A stretch of 64,000 bases of DNA from Angomonas deanei (taxonomy: Eukaryota; Euglenozoa; Kinetoplastea; Trypanosomatida; Trypanosomatidae). The stretch is from NCBI GenBank assembly GCA_903995115.1, contig LR877161.1, positions 373,501 through 437,500 of the forward strand, written 5' to 3'. Positions within the stretch are counted from its first letter, which is position 1. Every line of letters starts with the position of its first letter. Positions 9,793 through 19,381 of this stretch are shown here, piece by piece. The translations under genes and the position numbers were made by a program. A model generated the notes under the pieces. That model worked only from the letters and a program-made list of their open reading frames with translations. It did not search any database and was not told the origin of the DNA.

Positions 9793-10034
9793 CAGAATTG
9801 ACTGTGCAATGACACGTATGATTATTATTATCCATTTCAGTCACTTCCTTTTCTATTTCTGTACCAGGAAGAATGGTGAAGAGAGAGAATCTATTATTAC
9901 ACTCTCTTCTCTCTCTTTTTCTTCCACAAACCATTTTTTTTTTTTCAAACGAATATTTCCGAGCATTATTATTATTGTGTTAGTAAAGTAGCAGACATTG
10001 TCAAGCACACCTCGAACATGACGATTACACGAAA

Positions 10035-11930
10035 TTACAATTCCCGTTGAGGTGGAAAGACCCGTTGGTTATTGTACTTTTCCCTTTCCAACGCCTCTCT
10101 CTGCTGTTTGAGGAAGGCAAGTCCCTCCGGCACCCCTACCACATACTCTACTTTCCTCTTATTCTGATCGTTATCCTTATTATTATTATTATTATGTGTA
10201 CCGTGGACGTGCGCCCCCAGTCGAATGTCCGTTAATTGAGCCGCGCGGGACACCAAACTGGATTGCCAAATTTTATAAATTTCATTTAACTTTTCCTGTT
10301 CGCTTCGCATAAAACCGTACAGAAACAGCCAACGCACCTCTCGACGCACCTCCTCCAACCCATCCTTGTCGTTGGTGGTAATGCCAATCGATTCCACCGT
10401 ACGAAACGTAGTACTTTTGTTACCACTATTACTATTTTCATCGTCATCTTGCGTAAACTCCAATCGTTGCTTCTTTTCCATTTTTGTAATATTTTCTCGC
10501 ATATTCTTCTGTTTATTATTAAGATGATGTGAGGGATTGGTAAACAGAGTTCCCGTTAGAACGCCTCTTTCGTACTTATCCGCGTAATGCAGCACCAACT
10601 CCTCTCCGACGGCAATGTTTTGTTTGGCAGTGATTTTGATCATTGGCTGCGGGGATGGGGTCCAGGTATACAGTACATTCGCCCCATTGGCGGAGTGGTT
10701 GAGCCGATCAAGCAATGGAATCAAACTCAGTCGTACTTGAACCGTATTATTGGTATTATCATCTTTATTCGTGCTACGATCGGCTTTCGTGTTGGAAAAC
10801 AGGTTCAGCGCGCGGGAACGTAACATAGAGTGGGACCATCGCAACTCCGCCTTCACTCGCTCCTCCTCCTCCTGCGGATCCCCTTTTGAGACCGAGGAAA
10901 GCAACTTGGCCACCGGTTCAATGAACAAACGTTCAACTTCGTTTTGTAACTGCGTACAGTGTTTAACACTCTCACTGTCCCCCAATCGATTGAACTGTGC
11001 GTGTTGCGTCTCGCGTTGTCGCACCGTCAGGGAAAACTTCCCCGATGGGTTCGTGGAGTCAGTGATACTCTGTTTCAAATAGTTGGCCTTCATCTCGTCG
11101 GTGAGGACCACCTCCGTCGTAATCTGCGTCCCTTCCTCTCGTAATCGCTCTATCCCTTCTTCCTGCAATACTTTTAAGAGGAGGGCTTGTTTTTGTTTTT
11201 GAATCTTCTTTTGGACCGATTCGGTACCGGAAGACTGCACGGTGAGGGCGTCGTCTGATTTTTCCTCCTCGTGTGCTGGAGGGACTTTGGTCGGTTCGAC
11301 CGGCTGTGTATACTGTCCTAGCCGTAACTGCCGCTGCAGCAAGCTGTTGGATGTATTATGGTTAGCGTTCGTGTGATCGGTGACCGAGGGTGGTTTGTAC
11401 AATGCCTCATGCAGTAGCAATCCTATCGGCGGCACTTTGGGTGGGAAATCCAAGATCCAATTTTTTAAAGATAACTGTTCCGGCGGACACTCGTCGGAGT
11501 AGAATCGCAAAAAGTGTAGCGCCAACCACAAACAAATCCCATCTCGTGTGTAATACAACGTGGACGACAGAAGAAGTTTGTCCTCGTGCTGCTGAATGTT
11601 AGCAAGTATCGCAATCACCGTCGACCACAGCTCATTAAAGGAGGGCAGCCCAGATCCTTCTTTTCTATTCGCAGAGAGGAAAGCGTGCAACAGCGCCACG
11701 GCACTTTCCCCTTCCAAGATGTGTTCTAATTTTATTTCTGCAATGGTTTGACCTCGGGCGAACTTCCTGGTCGCCACGATACCCCGCACAGGGATGGAGG
11801 AGCGGCCCTGGCGGTGACCATTGGGGGTGGGGTAGGACTGCCGCACCGACTGGACGTACTGCACCGTGCGAGGGTCGGCCAGCAGAGAGGACCACTTGGC
11901 GAGACGGCGGACTACACTAATCTTGAACAT
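10035..11930 (-). CDS. SET-domain protein methyltransferase, LSMT/SETD6-like
   Basis: The 631-residue protein starts at an ATG. It has the split SET pattern of the Rubisco-LSMT/SETD3/SETD6 group. The N-terminal SET strand lies at about residues 46-63 (RGIVATRKFARGQTI). A helix resembling WSxxxxRSRA is at 365-375. LIPLLDRLNHS is at 403-413, and the closing segment GEELVLHYADKYE is at 442-454. This family transfers methyl groups from S-adenosylmethionine to lysine or histidine side chains of non-histone proteins. A polar insertion of about 200 residues (roughly 180-330) separates the halves. The basic, hydroxylated N-terminus (MFKISVVRRLAKWSSLL) could be a mitochondrial presequence. The C-terminal region is less conserved and has an Asn run. 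Substrate is unknown. Confidence 0.7.
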   Translation of the reverse strand: MFKISVVRRLAKWSSLLADPRTVQYVQSVRQSYPTPNGHRQGRSSIPVRGIVATRKFARGQTIAEIKLEHILEGESAVALLHAFLSANRKEGSGLPSFNELWSTVIAILANIQQHEDKLLLSSTLYYTRDGICLWLALHFLRFYSDECPPEQLSLKNWILDFPPKVPPIGLLLHEALYKPPSVTDHTNANHNTSNSLLQRQLRLGQYTQPVEPTKVPPAHEEEKSDDALTVQSSGTESVQKKIQKQKQALLLKVLQEEGIERLREEGTQITTEVVLTDEMKANYLKQSITDSTNPSGKFSLTVRQRETQHAQFNRLGDSESVKHCTQLQNEVERLFIEPVAKLLSSVSKGDPQEEEERVKAELRWSHSMLRSRALNLFSNTKADRSTNKDDNTNNTVQVRLSLIPLLDRLNHSANGANVLYTWTPSPQPMIKITAKQNIAVGEELVLHYADKYERGVLTGTLFTNPSHHLNNKQKNMRENITKMEKKQRLEFTQDDDENSNSGNKSTTFRTVESIGITTNDKDGLEEVRREVRWLFLYGFMRSEQEKLNEIYKIWQSSLVSRAAQLTDIRLGAHVHGTHNNNNNKDNDQNKRKVEYVVGVPEGLAFLKQQREALEREKYNNQRVFPPQREL

Positions 11931-12202
11931 ATTCTTCTTTGTTATTTAACTTTCTGTCTTTTTAGTTGTTGGATGACACAAAAAGGAATAAAGTTTTTAA
12001 AAATGATAGTTGACGTATTCAGCAGAGCTGTCTATTTCCGTTAATATGAAAAGAAAACCAATATTTTTACTTTTTCTTTTTTCTTTTTAGGTCTCTTGTT
12101 ATTATTATATAAATTGCCTTTTTAACGGGAGTAAAATAACTTATTATACGGGTTAAAAACGGTTTACCTTCTTTTTCTTTTTATCATAATAATGCATTAT
12201 GA

Positions 12203-12592
12203 TTATAGGTCAAAGTCGCCCTGGTTCAAGCGGGTCTCCTTCTTGGCCCTGGACTCGGCGCGGTCCTGCGCGACCTGACGCTCCTTATCCCGGTAGTCCC
12301 CGGACCACTGGTTGTTCTTCTCCTTGAGGGACTCCTTGTAGTCCTCGAGGGTCATCCCAGCCGCCTCGGCCTCCGCCTTGAGGTTTTCTTCCTCGTTGAT
12401 CTTTGCCTTTTGCTTGTTGTTGCTACCAATGCGTCCCTTCACCGCCTTGATCTCCTTCTCGATATCCTTAATGCGGGCCTTATCCTTGACGCCAGCTTCT
12501 TGATACAGCTCAGAGGGAATGGGTTCCTTCTTTTGGTGCAGTTCTAAAATGCGGCGGAGGGCGTCCAGCTGCTGGTCTGCTTCGTCGGACAT
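12203..12592 (-). CDS. small charged coiled-coil protein
   Basis: The 129-residue protein starts at an ATG. It is made almost wholly of charged residues with heptad-like spacing, so it is probably one long helix or coiled coil from about residue 5 to 115. It ends in DFDL. Codons favour G/C at third positions more than those of its neighbours, which in kinetoplastids often accompanies high expression. No family was recognised. Confidence 0.55.
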   Translation of the reverse strand: MSDEADQQLDALRRILELHQKKEPIPSELYQEAGVKDKARIKDIEKEIKAVKGRIGSNNKQKAKINEEENLKAEAEAAGMTLEDYKESLKEKNNQWSGDYRDKERQVAQDRAESRAKKETRLNQGDFDL

Positions 12593-12860
12593 TTGAGAAA
12601 TAAAAGGGATTGTTTATTTACTGATGTTACTCTAAAAATGATAAGAAAATAAAGGGAGTATAAATGTGGTTGTAGTCTCGCTTCCTGCGAAGATAATAAA
12701 AAAACACATAAGAGGGTAGAGAATCGTTTTTTTTTTTTTGTTGTAGTTGGTAATTCCTTTAGTTAAACATTTTCTTTTGATAGAGCAAAAATTAAACCTG
12801 TAACGAATGAAGCACACGGCGATGACCACTCTGAATTGCTATTGTGGTTATTAGGATTGC

Positions 12861-13565
12861 TCACTTCAGAAATTCCTTGAGAGGGGTGATACCCACCTCC
12901 CGCACGACTTCCGCATGCGGTCTGGGCAACAAGTCTTCCCACATAATGTTCAAGTAGCAATTGATAAACCGCTCGCCATGGGTCCCGTTGGGGCGGTTGG
13001 CCTGTGCCCACCGCCAATATTCCCGTACCTGCTGTCGCTGCGCGGCGGACATGTGCGGGGCACCACCGAGCACGGCCAGCAGTCCTAACGGCAGACCCGT
13101 GTGCTGAAACTCTAATAACTTCACCGCCACCTCCTCCTCGACGGTACGGCCACAGTCGGTGATGGTATGCAAGAAGTCGTGGCACTCCCGGTAGCGGGTC
13201 ATGATGTAGCTGAGGGTAGGATCAGCGATATGCTGCACGGGGGTACGACCGCTGGGGAGGAACTTATTGTGATCCATATAGGCGGCGTACCGTCGGCCGA
13301 AACTATTTTCGTCCATCTTTCGTGCCGCCTCTAGCACCGAGTCCGTCACGCGTGGTCGGTGCGTGAGAATGGTACGACCGGTAATGTCGGCCATCATGGC
13401 GCGGCGCACATTCTCCAAGGCGGTGAGAGCGGAGACCTCCCCCACCGTGCCAACGGCCTCTCCGTTCGTGGGGTCGTAGATGGCCTTGGCGCTGGAGCAG
13501 ACAAAGGTGAGGGCGGGGCCGGCGGCAAGGAGCACGGCACTGGGTACAACACCTAACATCTGCAT
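12861..13565 (-). CDS. COQ4: ubiquinone biosynthesis protein COQ4
   Basis: The start is placed at the ATG at 13565 (MQMLGVVPSAV), giving 234 residues; the longer open frame starts at TTG. The family signature is intact: YIMTRYRECHDFLHTI contains the HDxxH motif (His129, Asp130, His133), followed after eleven residues by Glu145 and then EFQHTGLP. COQ4 is a mitochondrial inner-membrane, matrix-facing component of the coenzyme Q biosynthetic complex. The HDxxHx11E residues bind zinc, and COQ4 acts in ring decarboxylation and hydroxylation at C1 and in complex assembly. The hydrophobic N-terminus may act in import. Length fits the family. Confidence 0.9.
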   Translation of the reverse strand: MQMLGVVPSAVLLAAGPALTFVCSSAKAIYDPTNGEAVGTVGEVSALTALENVRRAMMADITGRTILTHRPRVTDSVLEAARKMDENSFGRRYAAYMDHNKFLPSGRTPVQHIADPTLSYIMTRYRECHDFLHTITDCGRTVEEEVAVKLLEFQHTGLPLGLLAVLGGAPHMSAAQRQQVREYWRWAQANRPNGTHGERFINCYLNIMWEDLLPRPHAEVVREVGITPLKEFLK

Positions 13566-13924
13566 AGGTGTGTAACTGTTTATCAAAAAAATATGTTTTT
13601 TTTTTTTAAAATGCTTAAATGAGGATTGTGTATGTCTGTTCTATAACGGTAGAAGGAGGAGGAGGAGGAGAAGTGATATCATAATCTTTCTTATTGCAAG
13701 ATACACGATTGGAGTGCATTTTTCTTTCTTTCTTTTCATCTTATAATGACATATTTCAATGCAAAGGAGTAGAAACACAACAACAGGGAATGGGATTTTG
13801 TTTTGTTTTTGATTTTGTTTCATTTATATACAGGTGGATACGACTGCAAAACCAGTAAACAACAACAACAACAACAACAGAAGAAAACAAACTAACAAAT
13901 AAACAAAAAGGGACATATATCCTT
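13566..13924. other. intergenic spacer
   Basis: This spacer has a T-run near 13597, a GGA repeat near 13652-13670 and a CAA repeat near 13860-13879. No RNA gene or additional coding signal was seen. The purine tract on the plus strand near 13650 could serve the splice acceptor of COQ4. Confidence 0.45.
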
Positions 13925-14746
13925 TTACTCCTTGACTTCTGTGTAACACAACAACTCGTTTTCCGAAGCTCTACGGGCTGCTCGGCCAACCCCGTTGTCG
14001 TGACGTTTCGCACTAAAATTCGAATTCGGCGCACTACTGTCAAACATAAAACTATACTCATTATTCGCGGACAGTCCGTTGACGTCGTAACTCGATGGGA
14101 CGGCACTGTGATACTGTTCCAAGTCCTCATACGGCATATCTTCAAAGTAGTTGTCGGACTCGGTAAAGTTCGTTTGGGTGTCGTGGCGACGCTCGCTCCA
14201 CTCCTGCCGTACATCATTCACTAAATTGGCGTCCACGCGGCCTTGGTTCACAATCTGATCAAATGTCTGCCACACCTGGGGATCGTTCTCCATCACGTAC
14301 TCCTCAATGTTGTAGTCGTTATCCTCGACGTACTCGTCATAGTACATTTTATGACCCCGGTGGTAGCGGTTGGCGTGGAGGTAGAGAAGGGATTGGAAGA
14401 TGCGCTGGAACTGTAGTTGTTGGTCGTACTCCTCCTGCCACTCCTGCTGTCGAGACTTGCCGCCATGGTATCTCTGTGGTGGTGGTGGTGCCCTACGTGA
14501 CGGAGGAGCGGAAGGAGAGCCACTATTGGGGTAACTTTGGCTCTTCCCGTAATCTGACCCCATACTAAAACTATAATTGCCATCCACCAAACTGTTACTT
14601 TCTTCCGAGAGTGGATTCCCGTACTGGCCGTTCTGTTTACCACCGGAGAAGTCGTTGGCTAAACCTTTCTTCATCCACTTTTTAAATTTGTTTTGATAGC
14701 GTTTCACATCATTTCTGGATTCCTCCGGTGGGTATGGGTTCATCAT
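13925..14746 (-). CDS. unknown acidic, Tyr/Asn-rich protein
   Basis: The 273-residue protein starts at tandem ATGs (14746 and 14743). Residues about 10-30 are basic (RYQNKFKKWMKK). A serine/proline-rich stretch follows, then a glutamine/tyrosine/aspartate-rich helical region at about 105-190. The rest is disordered. The style resembles the C-terminal part of the J-domain gene at 19876-21032 (Y/D/E-rich helix after a basic segment), but I could not establish homology. Function is unknown. Confidence 0.5.
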   Translation of the reverse strand: MMNPYPPEESRNDVKRYQNKFKKWMKKGLANDFSGGKQNGQYGNPLSEESNSLVDGNYSFSMGSDYGKSQSYPNSGSPSAPPSRRAPPPPQRYHGGKSRQQEWQEEYDQQLQFQRIFQSLLYLHANRYHRGHKMYYDEYVEDNDYNIEEYVMENDPQVWQTFDQIVNQGRVDANLVNDVRQEWSERRHDTQTNFTESDNYFEDMPYEDLEQYHSAVPSSYDVNGLSANNEYSFMFDSSAPNSNFSAKRHDNGVGRAARRASENELLCYTEVKE

Positions 14747-15329
14747 GGTGTGGGAGTATGATTTTTTTTTTTTTTTTTGCTATTCTAGCGTTATCCTATC
14801 AATGAAAAAGGGGGGATGTGTCAACACACGAGTCCACACAAAAACTGTACGAAAAATAGTGTGGTGTGCTGGCTTTCAATTCAATAAACGGAGTTTATCA
14901 ATGAATCGATAAAACAAAAACAAAAAAAGAGGGAGGGGACTAAAAAAAGAAAAAATGAGTATAAAAAGGAAAAGGAAAAGAAAAAGAAATCCTGAGGGAT
15001 TTGCTTCTACTGTTTGAAAGAAATAGAAATGAAAAGGGAGAGAAAAGTGATACCACCACTGTCATCGCCGTGCCTTCTTTGTAACGGTATGAGGAGAAGG
15101 GTACAACCACGGTTATCCGATAATCATCGTCATAGTAGCGAAGGAAAAACGAGAAGAAAATCACCAACTATCCAAAAACATAGTAGTACTTTTAGTTTGA
15201 ATTCATTTTTTTTTTTTCGAGAAAACAAAAAGCAATAAAACAATTAAGAAAACGATGTTCAGAGTTTTAGAAGGGGGAAAAAAGGGTATGTGTACTTCAC
15301 TTTTTTCTTTCTGTGCGTGTTACCGTTAA
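14747..15329. other. intergenic spacer with several pyrimidine tracts
   Basis: The 583-base gap holds a T-run at about 14762-14778, a plus-strand purine tract at 14945-14990 and another near 15015-15047. Open frames here translate only to poly-Phe/Lys/Arg low complexity. No RNA gene was recognised. Confidence 0.45.
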
Positions 15330-16199
15330 CTAGTCGGTCGATTGACTAGTGCTAGTGCGCTTCTTGGGTTTCACGAGTGTACCGTCAGCAGTACGATGAC
15401 ACTGATAGCAGGCCTTCCCCTTCTTGGCCCAACACCCACAGAACTTGCACTTGATGCGATCATTCTTGCTGGGCTCGTACGGTCCCACGTCACGGAACTG
15501 GTGGCCGTTGGCGTTGGTGTACTTGGAGGGAGATTTGATGGAGGAGCTGCGTCGACCCTCCGCTTCGTCTGCTGTTGACGTCACCTGCACAGAGCTCTCC
15601 TCGACCTCCTCGTCGCTTGGCTCGTGCTCCTGTTCCTCGGTATGTGGTTGACTAGTGCTGGCGCGTTTCTTGGGTTTCACGAGTGTACCGTCAGCAGTAC
15701 GATGACACTGATAGCAGGCCTTCCCCTTCTTGGCCCAACACCCACAGAACTTGCACTTGATGCGATCATTCTTGCTGGGCTCGTACGGTCCCACATCACG
15801 GAACTGGTGGCCGTTGGCGTTGGTGTACTTGGAGGGAGATTTGATGGAGGAGCTGCGTCGACCCTCCGCTTCGTCTGCTGTTGACGTCACCTGCACAGAG
15901 CTCTCCTCGACCTCCTCGTCGCTTGGCTCGTGCTCCTGTTCCTCGGTATGTGGTTGACTAGTGCTAGTGCGCTTCTTGGGTTTCACGAGTGTACCGTCAG
16001 CAGTACGGTGACACTGATAGCAGGCCTTCCCCTTTTTGGCCCAGCAGCCGCAGAACTTGCACTTGATACGATCATTCTTGCTGGGCTCGTACGGCCCCAC
16101 ATCACGGAACTGGTGGCCGTTGGCGTTGGTGTACTTGGAGGGAGATTTGATGGAGGAACTGCGCCTGCCTTCTGTGGTATTTTCAGGGGAGGCGCTCAT
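15330..16199 (-). CDS. triple-repeat zinc-knuckle-like protein
   Basis: The start is the ATG at 16199 (MSASPENTTE), giving 289 residues; upstream frame begins at TTG. The protein is almost entirely three tandem copies of a 102-residue unit (residues 10-111, 112-213, 214-289, the last truncated). Each unit has a Ser/Lys segment, the block FRDVGPYEPSKNDRIKCKFC, cysteines spaced C-x2-C-x-C-x7-C-x2-C (47, 50, 52, 60, 63 in unit 1), a basic KPKKR patch, and an acidic linker. The cysteines suggest one zinc site per unit and the basic patch suggests nucleic acid or acidic-protein binding. I do not recognise the family. Units 2 and 3 are nearly identical in DNA; unit 1 has drifted slightly. Confidence 0.7.
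   Translation of the reverse strand: MSASPENTTEGRRSSSIKSPSKYTNANGHQFRDVGPYEPSKNDRIKCKFCGCWAKKGKACYQCHRTADGTLVKPKKRTSTSQPHTEEQEHEPSDEEVEESSVQVTSTADEAEGRRSSSIKSPSKYTNANGHQFRDVGPYEPSKNDRIKCKFCGCWAKKGKACYQCHRTADGTLVKPKKRASTSQPHTEEQEHEPSDEEVEESSVQVTSTADEAEGRRSSSIKSPSKYTNANGHQFRDVGPYEPSKNDRIKCKFCGCWAKKGKACYQCHRTADGTLVKPKKRTSTSQSTD
15333..16172 (-). repeat. 306-bp in-frame tandem repeat, 2.75 copies
   Basis: Unit 1 covers 15867-16172, unit 2 covers 15561-15866, and the partial unit 3 covers 15333-15560. The unit encodes one putative zinc module plus acidic linker. Near identity between units 2 and 3 points to recent duplication or conversion. Copy number may differ between haplotypes or be collapsed in assembly. 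Confidence 0.85.
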
Positions 16200-16687
16200 G
16201 GCTAAGATATAAAGAATGTTTTTTTGATTGAAATGGAAAAGAACGATGTTGTTGTACAATGATGAGATGTACTAGTCTTGTTTTTGATGGGAGTGTCTCT
16301 TGGGAAAACAATAATGAGAGAGAGAGAGAAAAGGAAGATTTTTGGCGACAACCTGTAGAGAAGAGAAATCTCAATAATAATACAACAAATATATAATGAG
16401 TGTGTCACATATTTCCTTTTTTTTTTTTTTTTACATTAAAAATATTTATGGTTTATGTTATCACTTTTATTACAAAGTCTACAGTGTTCATGTTTTTTTT
16501 TTTTTTTTATTACATGAAACATAATAAAAGAACGCCATACCGATTGCGAGATCGCAACCACTACTATAATGAACATCCGGCAGATAGAAGCAACCAAAAA
16601 AACAAAAAAACACGCGCAGTAAAAAATTATAGGAAAAGAAGCGTTTTTTTTTTTCCATATTGATGATGATCACTATTTTTAGTATTA
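16200..16687. other. intergenic spacer
   Basis: This 488-base gap holds a plus-strand GA tract at about 16308-16338 and T-runs near 16418, 16494 and 16646. A possible acceptor AG lies directly before the ATG at 16199 (plus-strand CT at 16202-16203), which would give a very short leader. Nothing else was seen. Confidence 0.45.
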
Positions 16688-19381
16688 TTACTCGCGGTTC
16701 GACTTATCGCGCTTTCCCTTGTGGGAGACGGTCTGTGTCTTTGGCTCTTTGGAGGCGTTGGTGGCCTCCTCGTCAAAGTCTAGGGTCGTCTTGCCATCAC
16801 GTAGCTGACGGTTCACCAGTCGCCAGTAGGGTCCCTCCGTCTTGAGCAGGTCCTCATGCGTACCCTGCTCCGCCACCCGCCCGCCATCCAGGACGACAAT
16901 GTTATTCGCATTGACAATCGTGGAGAGGCGGTGGGCAATGACAATAATGGTACAACTCTGAGAAAGGTTGACAATGAGCTGATCCAGGGCTCGCTGGACG
17001 AGCGCCTCGGACTCGGAGTCCAGCGCGCTGGTGGCCTCATCCAGAAGCAGCACCCGCGGCTTACGGAGGAGCGCCCTGGCAATCGCAATACGCTGTCGTT
17101 GACCGCCGCTCAGCCGCACCCCTCGCTCGCCTACATGTGTCTTGTACCCTTCCGGGAAGCCTTCAATGAAGTCGTGTGCGTTGGCGTCCATGGCGGCCCG
17201 ACGGACCTCCTCCGGGGTGTAGCTCTCGAGACCGTAGGCAATATTCTCCTCAATACTCGTGTTGAAGAGTTGCGTGTCTTGGGCCACCACCGCAAACTGA
17301 TGGTGTAACCAGGGGAGGGAAAGCGTCTTGAGGTCGTGCCCGTCAATGAGCACTTGTCCTTCCTGTGGGTCGTAGAAGCGCAGGATGAGATGCATGAGGG
17401 TGGACTTACCGCCACCGGAGCGACCAACAATAGCCGACACACTGTTGGGCGGGAAGCAGAGGTTCAGCTGGTTGAGGACGGTGCGATCGGGACGCATTTG
17501 GTAGTGGAACTTGACATCCTTCATCTCAATCTTTCCCTTCAGCTCCAGCAGTTCGTCGCCCTTGGTAGGGTCGATATCAGGTTCGCCGTCCAGCATGGAC
17601 AGGACACGCTCCGCCGCGCCGGCGCTCGTCGTAAACTGATTCAATACACCGTTCAGCGATTTGTAGGCGCTGTTCATCATGTTGGCGTACAGCTGGAAGG
17701 TCACCAGCTGCCCCAAGGAGAGTTCGTCTGGCCGTGTGATCACCATATAGCCACCGAAACCGAGCAATACGGCGCTGGCACCACGATCCATGAGACTCGT
17801 GGCGAGGTACATACCAGAGTAGGCAATCGCGTCTCGCAGCGTCTTGGAGAGCGCCTCCGTCATGGAGTGGGTGAACTTCTCCTTCTCGTGCTCCTCGGTG
17901 GAGAAGGAGCGCACCGTGCGAATGTTGGAGAAGGCCTCCGTCGCGGTACTGTTGGCCTGCGCGAGGGCATCCCACACACCGCGGTTAATACGAGCGGACC
18001 ACTTGGCGTAGGCGCTGGTAATGTACACAATGGGGCCCACCACCGTCAGGGAGATCATCGCCAGCCGCCACGAGACGGTGAAGCACATGAAGATACCACC
18101 GACGAGGGTGATGGAGTTGGAGAGAATGGTGTTGAGGAGTGTGTTCACGGGCTGCACCGTGGCCTGCACATCGTTGGTCATGCGCGCCGTCAGAGAACCC
18201 ACCGTGCACCCGTCATAGAAGGAGATATCACGGTAGATGAGCTTGGAAAAGAGCTTCTCTCGAATCCCCATCGTGAGGTTACGCATGACAAGCATGCTAC
18301 CAAAGGAGCGGACGCTACCGAGCACCAGCGTGCACACCGAGAGAACACAGTACAGCTTGATAAAGTACCAAAACTGGCTCATGTCTTCCCCGATAATAGA
18401 GTCCAACACTTTTCCCTGAAAGTTCGGGAGCACCACCCCAATACACTGATTGAGCGTCAGGCAGGCGAGGGAGAGGAAGAGAATCTTCCAGAAGGGGACG
18501 AGAAACGAGAAGGAGCGCCAAATGTAAGAAAGCGGGGAGAGGAGCTGATCCTCCGTGTTCACGCCTCGGTCACCGCGGGTGAGATTATTCTCCGCCGTCA
18601 CCATCGTGCGTCGGCGGAAGCAGACGAGACAGCAGTCAAAGTCACACATGACGCACTCAAACGACTCCTTAATAATGCGCTGGTTGCACACGTCGCACTT
18701 GGTGGAGTGTACATTGTGGTTGAACCGCAGTCCGTGGGGGTGCAGCATCGGTTTATAAATATCTTCCCCACCGACGACGGAATCTAAAAACCCGTCGAGG
18801 GAGAATATTTCCACGTTCACCCACAACACCGTGATGGCCATCAGTATTTCTTCAATAGGGCTCCGCGCGAACTTGAAGTAGAGACACTTCACCGCAATAA
18901 TCACGTTGCAAATGGTAAACAGAATGAAGAAGGAGAAGAGGACAATCGTCTTAATTTTGTAGTTGCGGCTCCGGCGCAACGACCGCTGACGATAGTGGTT
19001 GTACTCATCCTCGGTGTCGTCGAGGTCGTGCGCTGGGACTGCAGCGTACTGGTTGCTGTTCTCCCCTTCCTCGTCCTCGTCCTCCCCTTCCGGGGCGTCT
19101 TCTTCGAAGGATAAAAAGTTAATCACCGGACCATAAATGACGGCGATGGACACAATGCGCACCAAGAGCAAGATAACGAGGTCGTAGGACTTGTAGGAAA
19201 AGAGAAGCAGATCCTTGAAAGAGAACTGCGTGAAGTCGCCGTCGTTGACGAGGAAGAGCAGGACGCAGGTGCCGACGGCATCGAACAACATGGCGAAGAT
19301 GAGGATCAAGCCCCGCATGAAGTTGGAGCAGACACTAACGGTCCTGTTCGAGTTTTTCCTATTCTTACCTTCACCGGACAT
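16688..19381 (-). CDS. ABC half-transporter (ABCB/TAP-like) with ZZ-like zinc finger
   Basis: The 897-residue protein starts at an ATG. Residues 1-200 hold about four hydrophobic helices and an acidic loop. Residues about 216-256 form a cysteine-rich finger (CDVC, CVMC, CC, C near 229-254) of ZZ or C1 type. Residues about 290-590 are an ABC exporter membrane domain. The nucleotide-binding domain has Walker A GRSGGGKST (about 653-661), a Q-loop (VVAQD), signature LSGGQ (758-762), Walker B VLLLDE (777-782) and H-loop His817, so it should hydrolyse ATP. As a half-transporter it must dimerise. The layout matches ABCB9/TAPL-type lysosomal or ER peptide exporters, which also have an extra N-terminal membrane domain. 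The finger in the cytosolic linker is unusual. Substrate is inferred, not shown. Confidence 0.9.
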   Translation of the reverse strand: MSGEGKNRKNSNRTVSVCSNFMRGLILIFAMLFDAVGTCVLLFLVNDGDFTQFSFKDLLLFSYKSYDLVILLLVRIVSIAVIYGPVINFLSFEEDAPEGEDEDEEGENSNQYAAVPAHDLDDTEDEYNHYRQRSLRRSRNYKIKTIVLFSFFILFTICNVIIAVKCLYFKFARSPIEEILMAITVLWVNVEIFSLDGFLDSVVGGEDIYKPMLHPHGLRFNHNVHSTKCDVCNQRIIKESFECVMCDFDCCLVCFRRRTMVTAENNLTRGDRGVNTEDQLLSPLSYIWRSFSFLVPFWKILFLSLACLTLNQCIGVVLPNFQGKVLDSIIGEDMSQFWYFIKLYCVLSVCTLVLGSVRSFGSMLVMRNLTMGIREKLFSKLIYRDISFYDGCTVGSLTARMTNDVQATVQPVNTLLNTILSNSITLVGGIFMCFTVSWRLAMISLTVVGPIVYITSAYAKWSARINRGVWDALAQANSTATEAFSNIRTVRSFSTEEHEKEKFTHSMTEALSKTLRDAIAYSGMYLATSLMDRGASAVLLGFGGYMVITRPDELSLGQLVTFQLYANMMNSAYKSLNGVLNQFTTSAGAAERVLSMLDGEPDIDPTKGDELLELKGKIEMKDVKFHYQMRPDRTVLNQLNLCFPPNSVSAIVGRSGGGKSTLMHLILRFYDPQEGQVLIDGHDLKTLSLPWLHHQFAVVAQDTQLFNTSIEENIAYGLESYTPEEVRRAAMDANAHDFIEGFPEGYKTHVGERGVRLSGGQRQRIAIARALLRKPRVLLLDEATSALDSESEALVQRALDQLIVNLSQSCTIIVIAHRLSTIVNANNIVVLDGGRVAEQGTHEDLLKTEGPYWRLVNRQLRDGKTTLDFDEEATNASKEPKTQTVSHKGKRDKSNRE

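Noticed and set aside
17336-18787. 483-codon plus-strand frame opposite the ABC transporter
   Set aside because: It is antisense to conserved ABC motifs and has no domain or hydrophobic pattern of its own.
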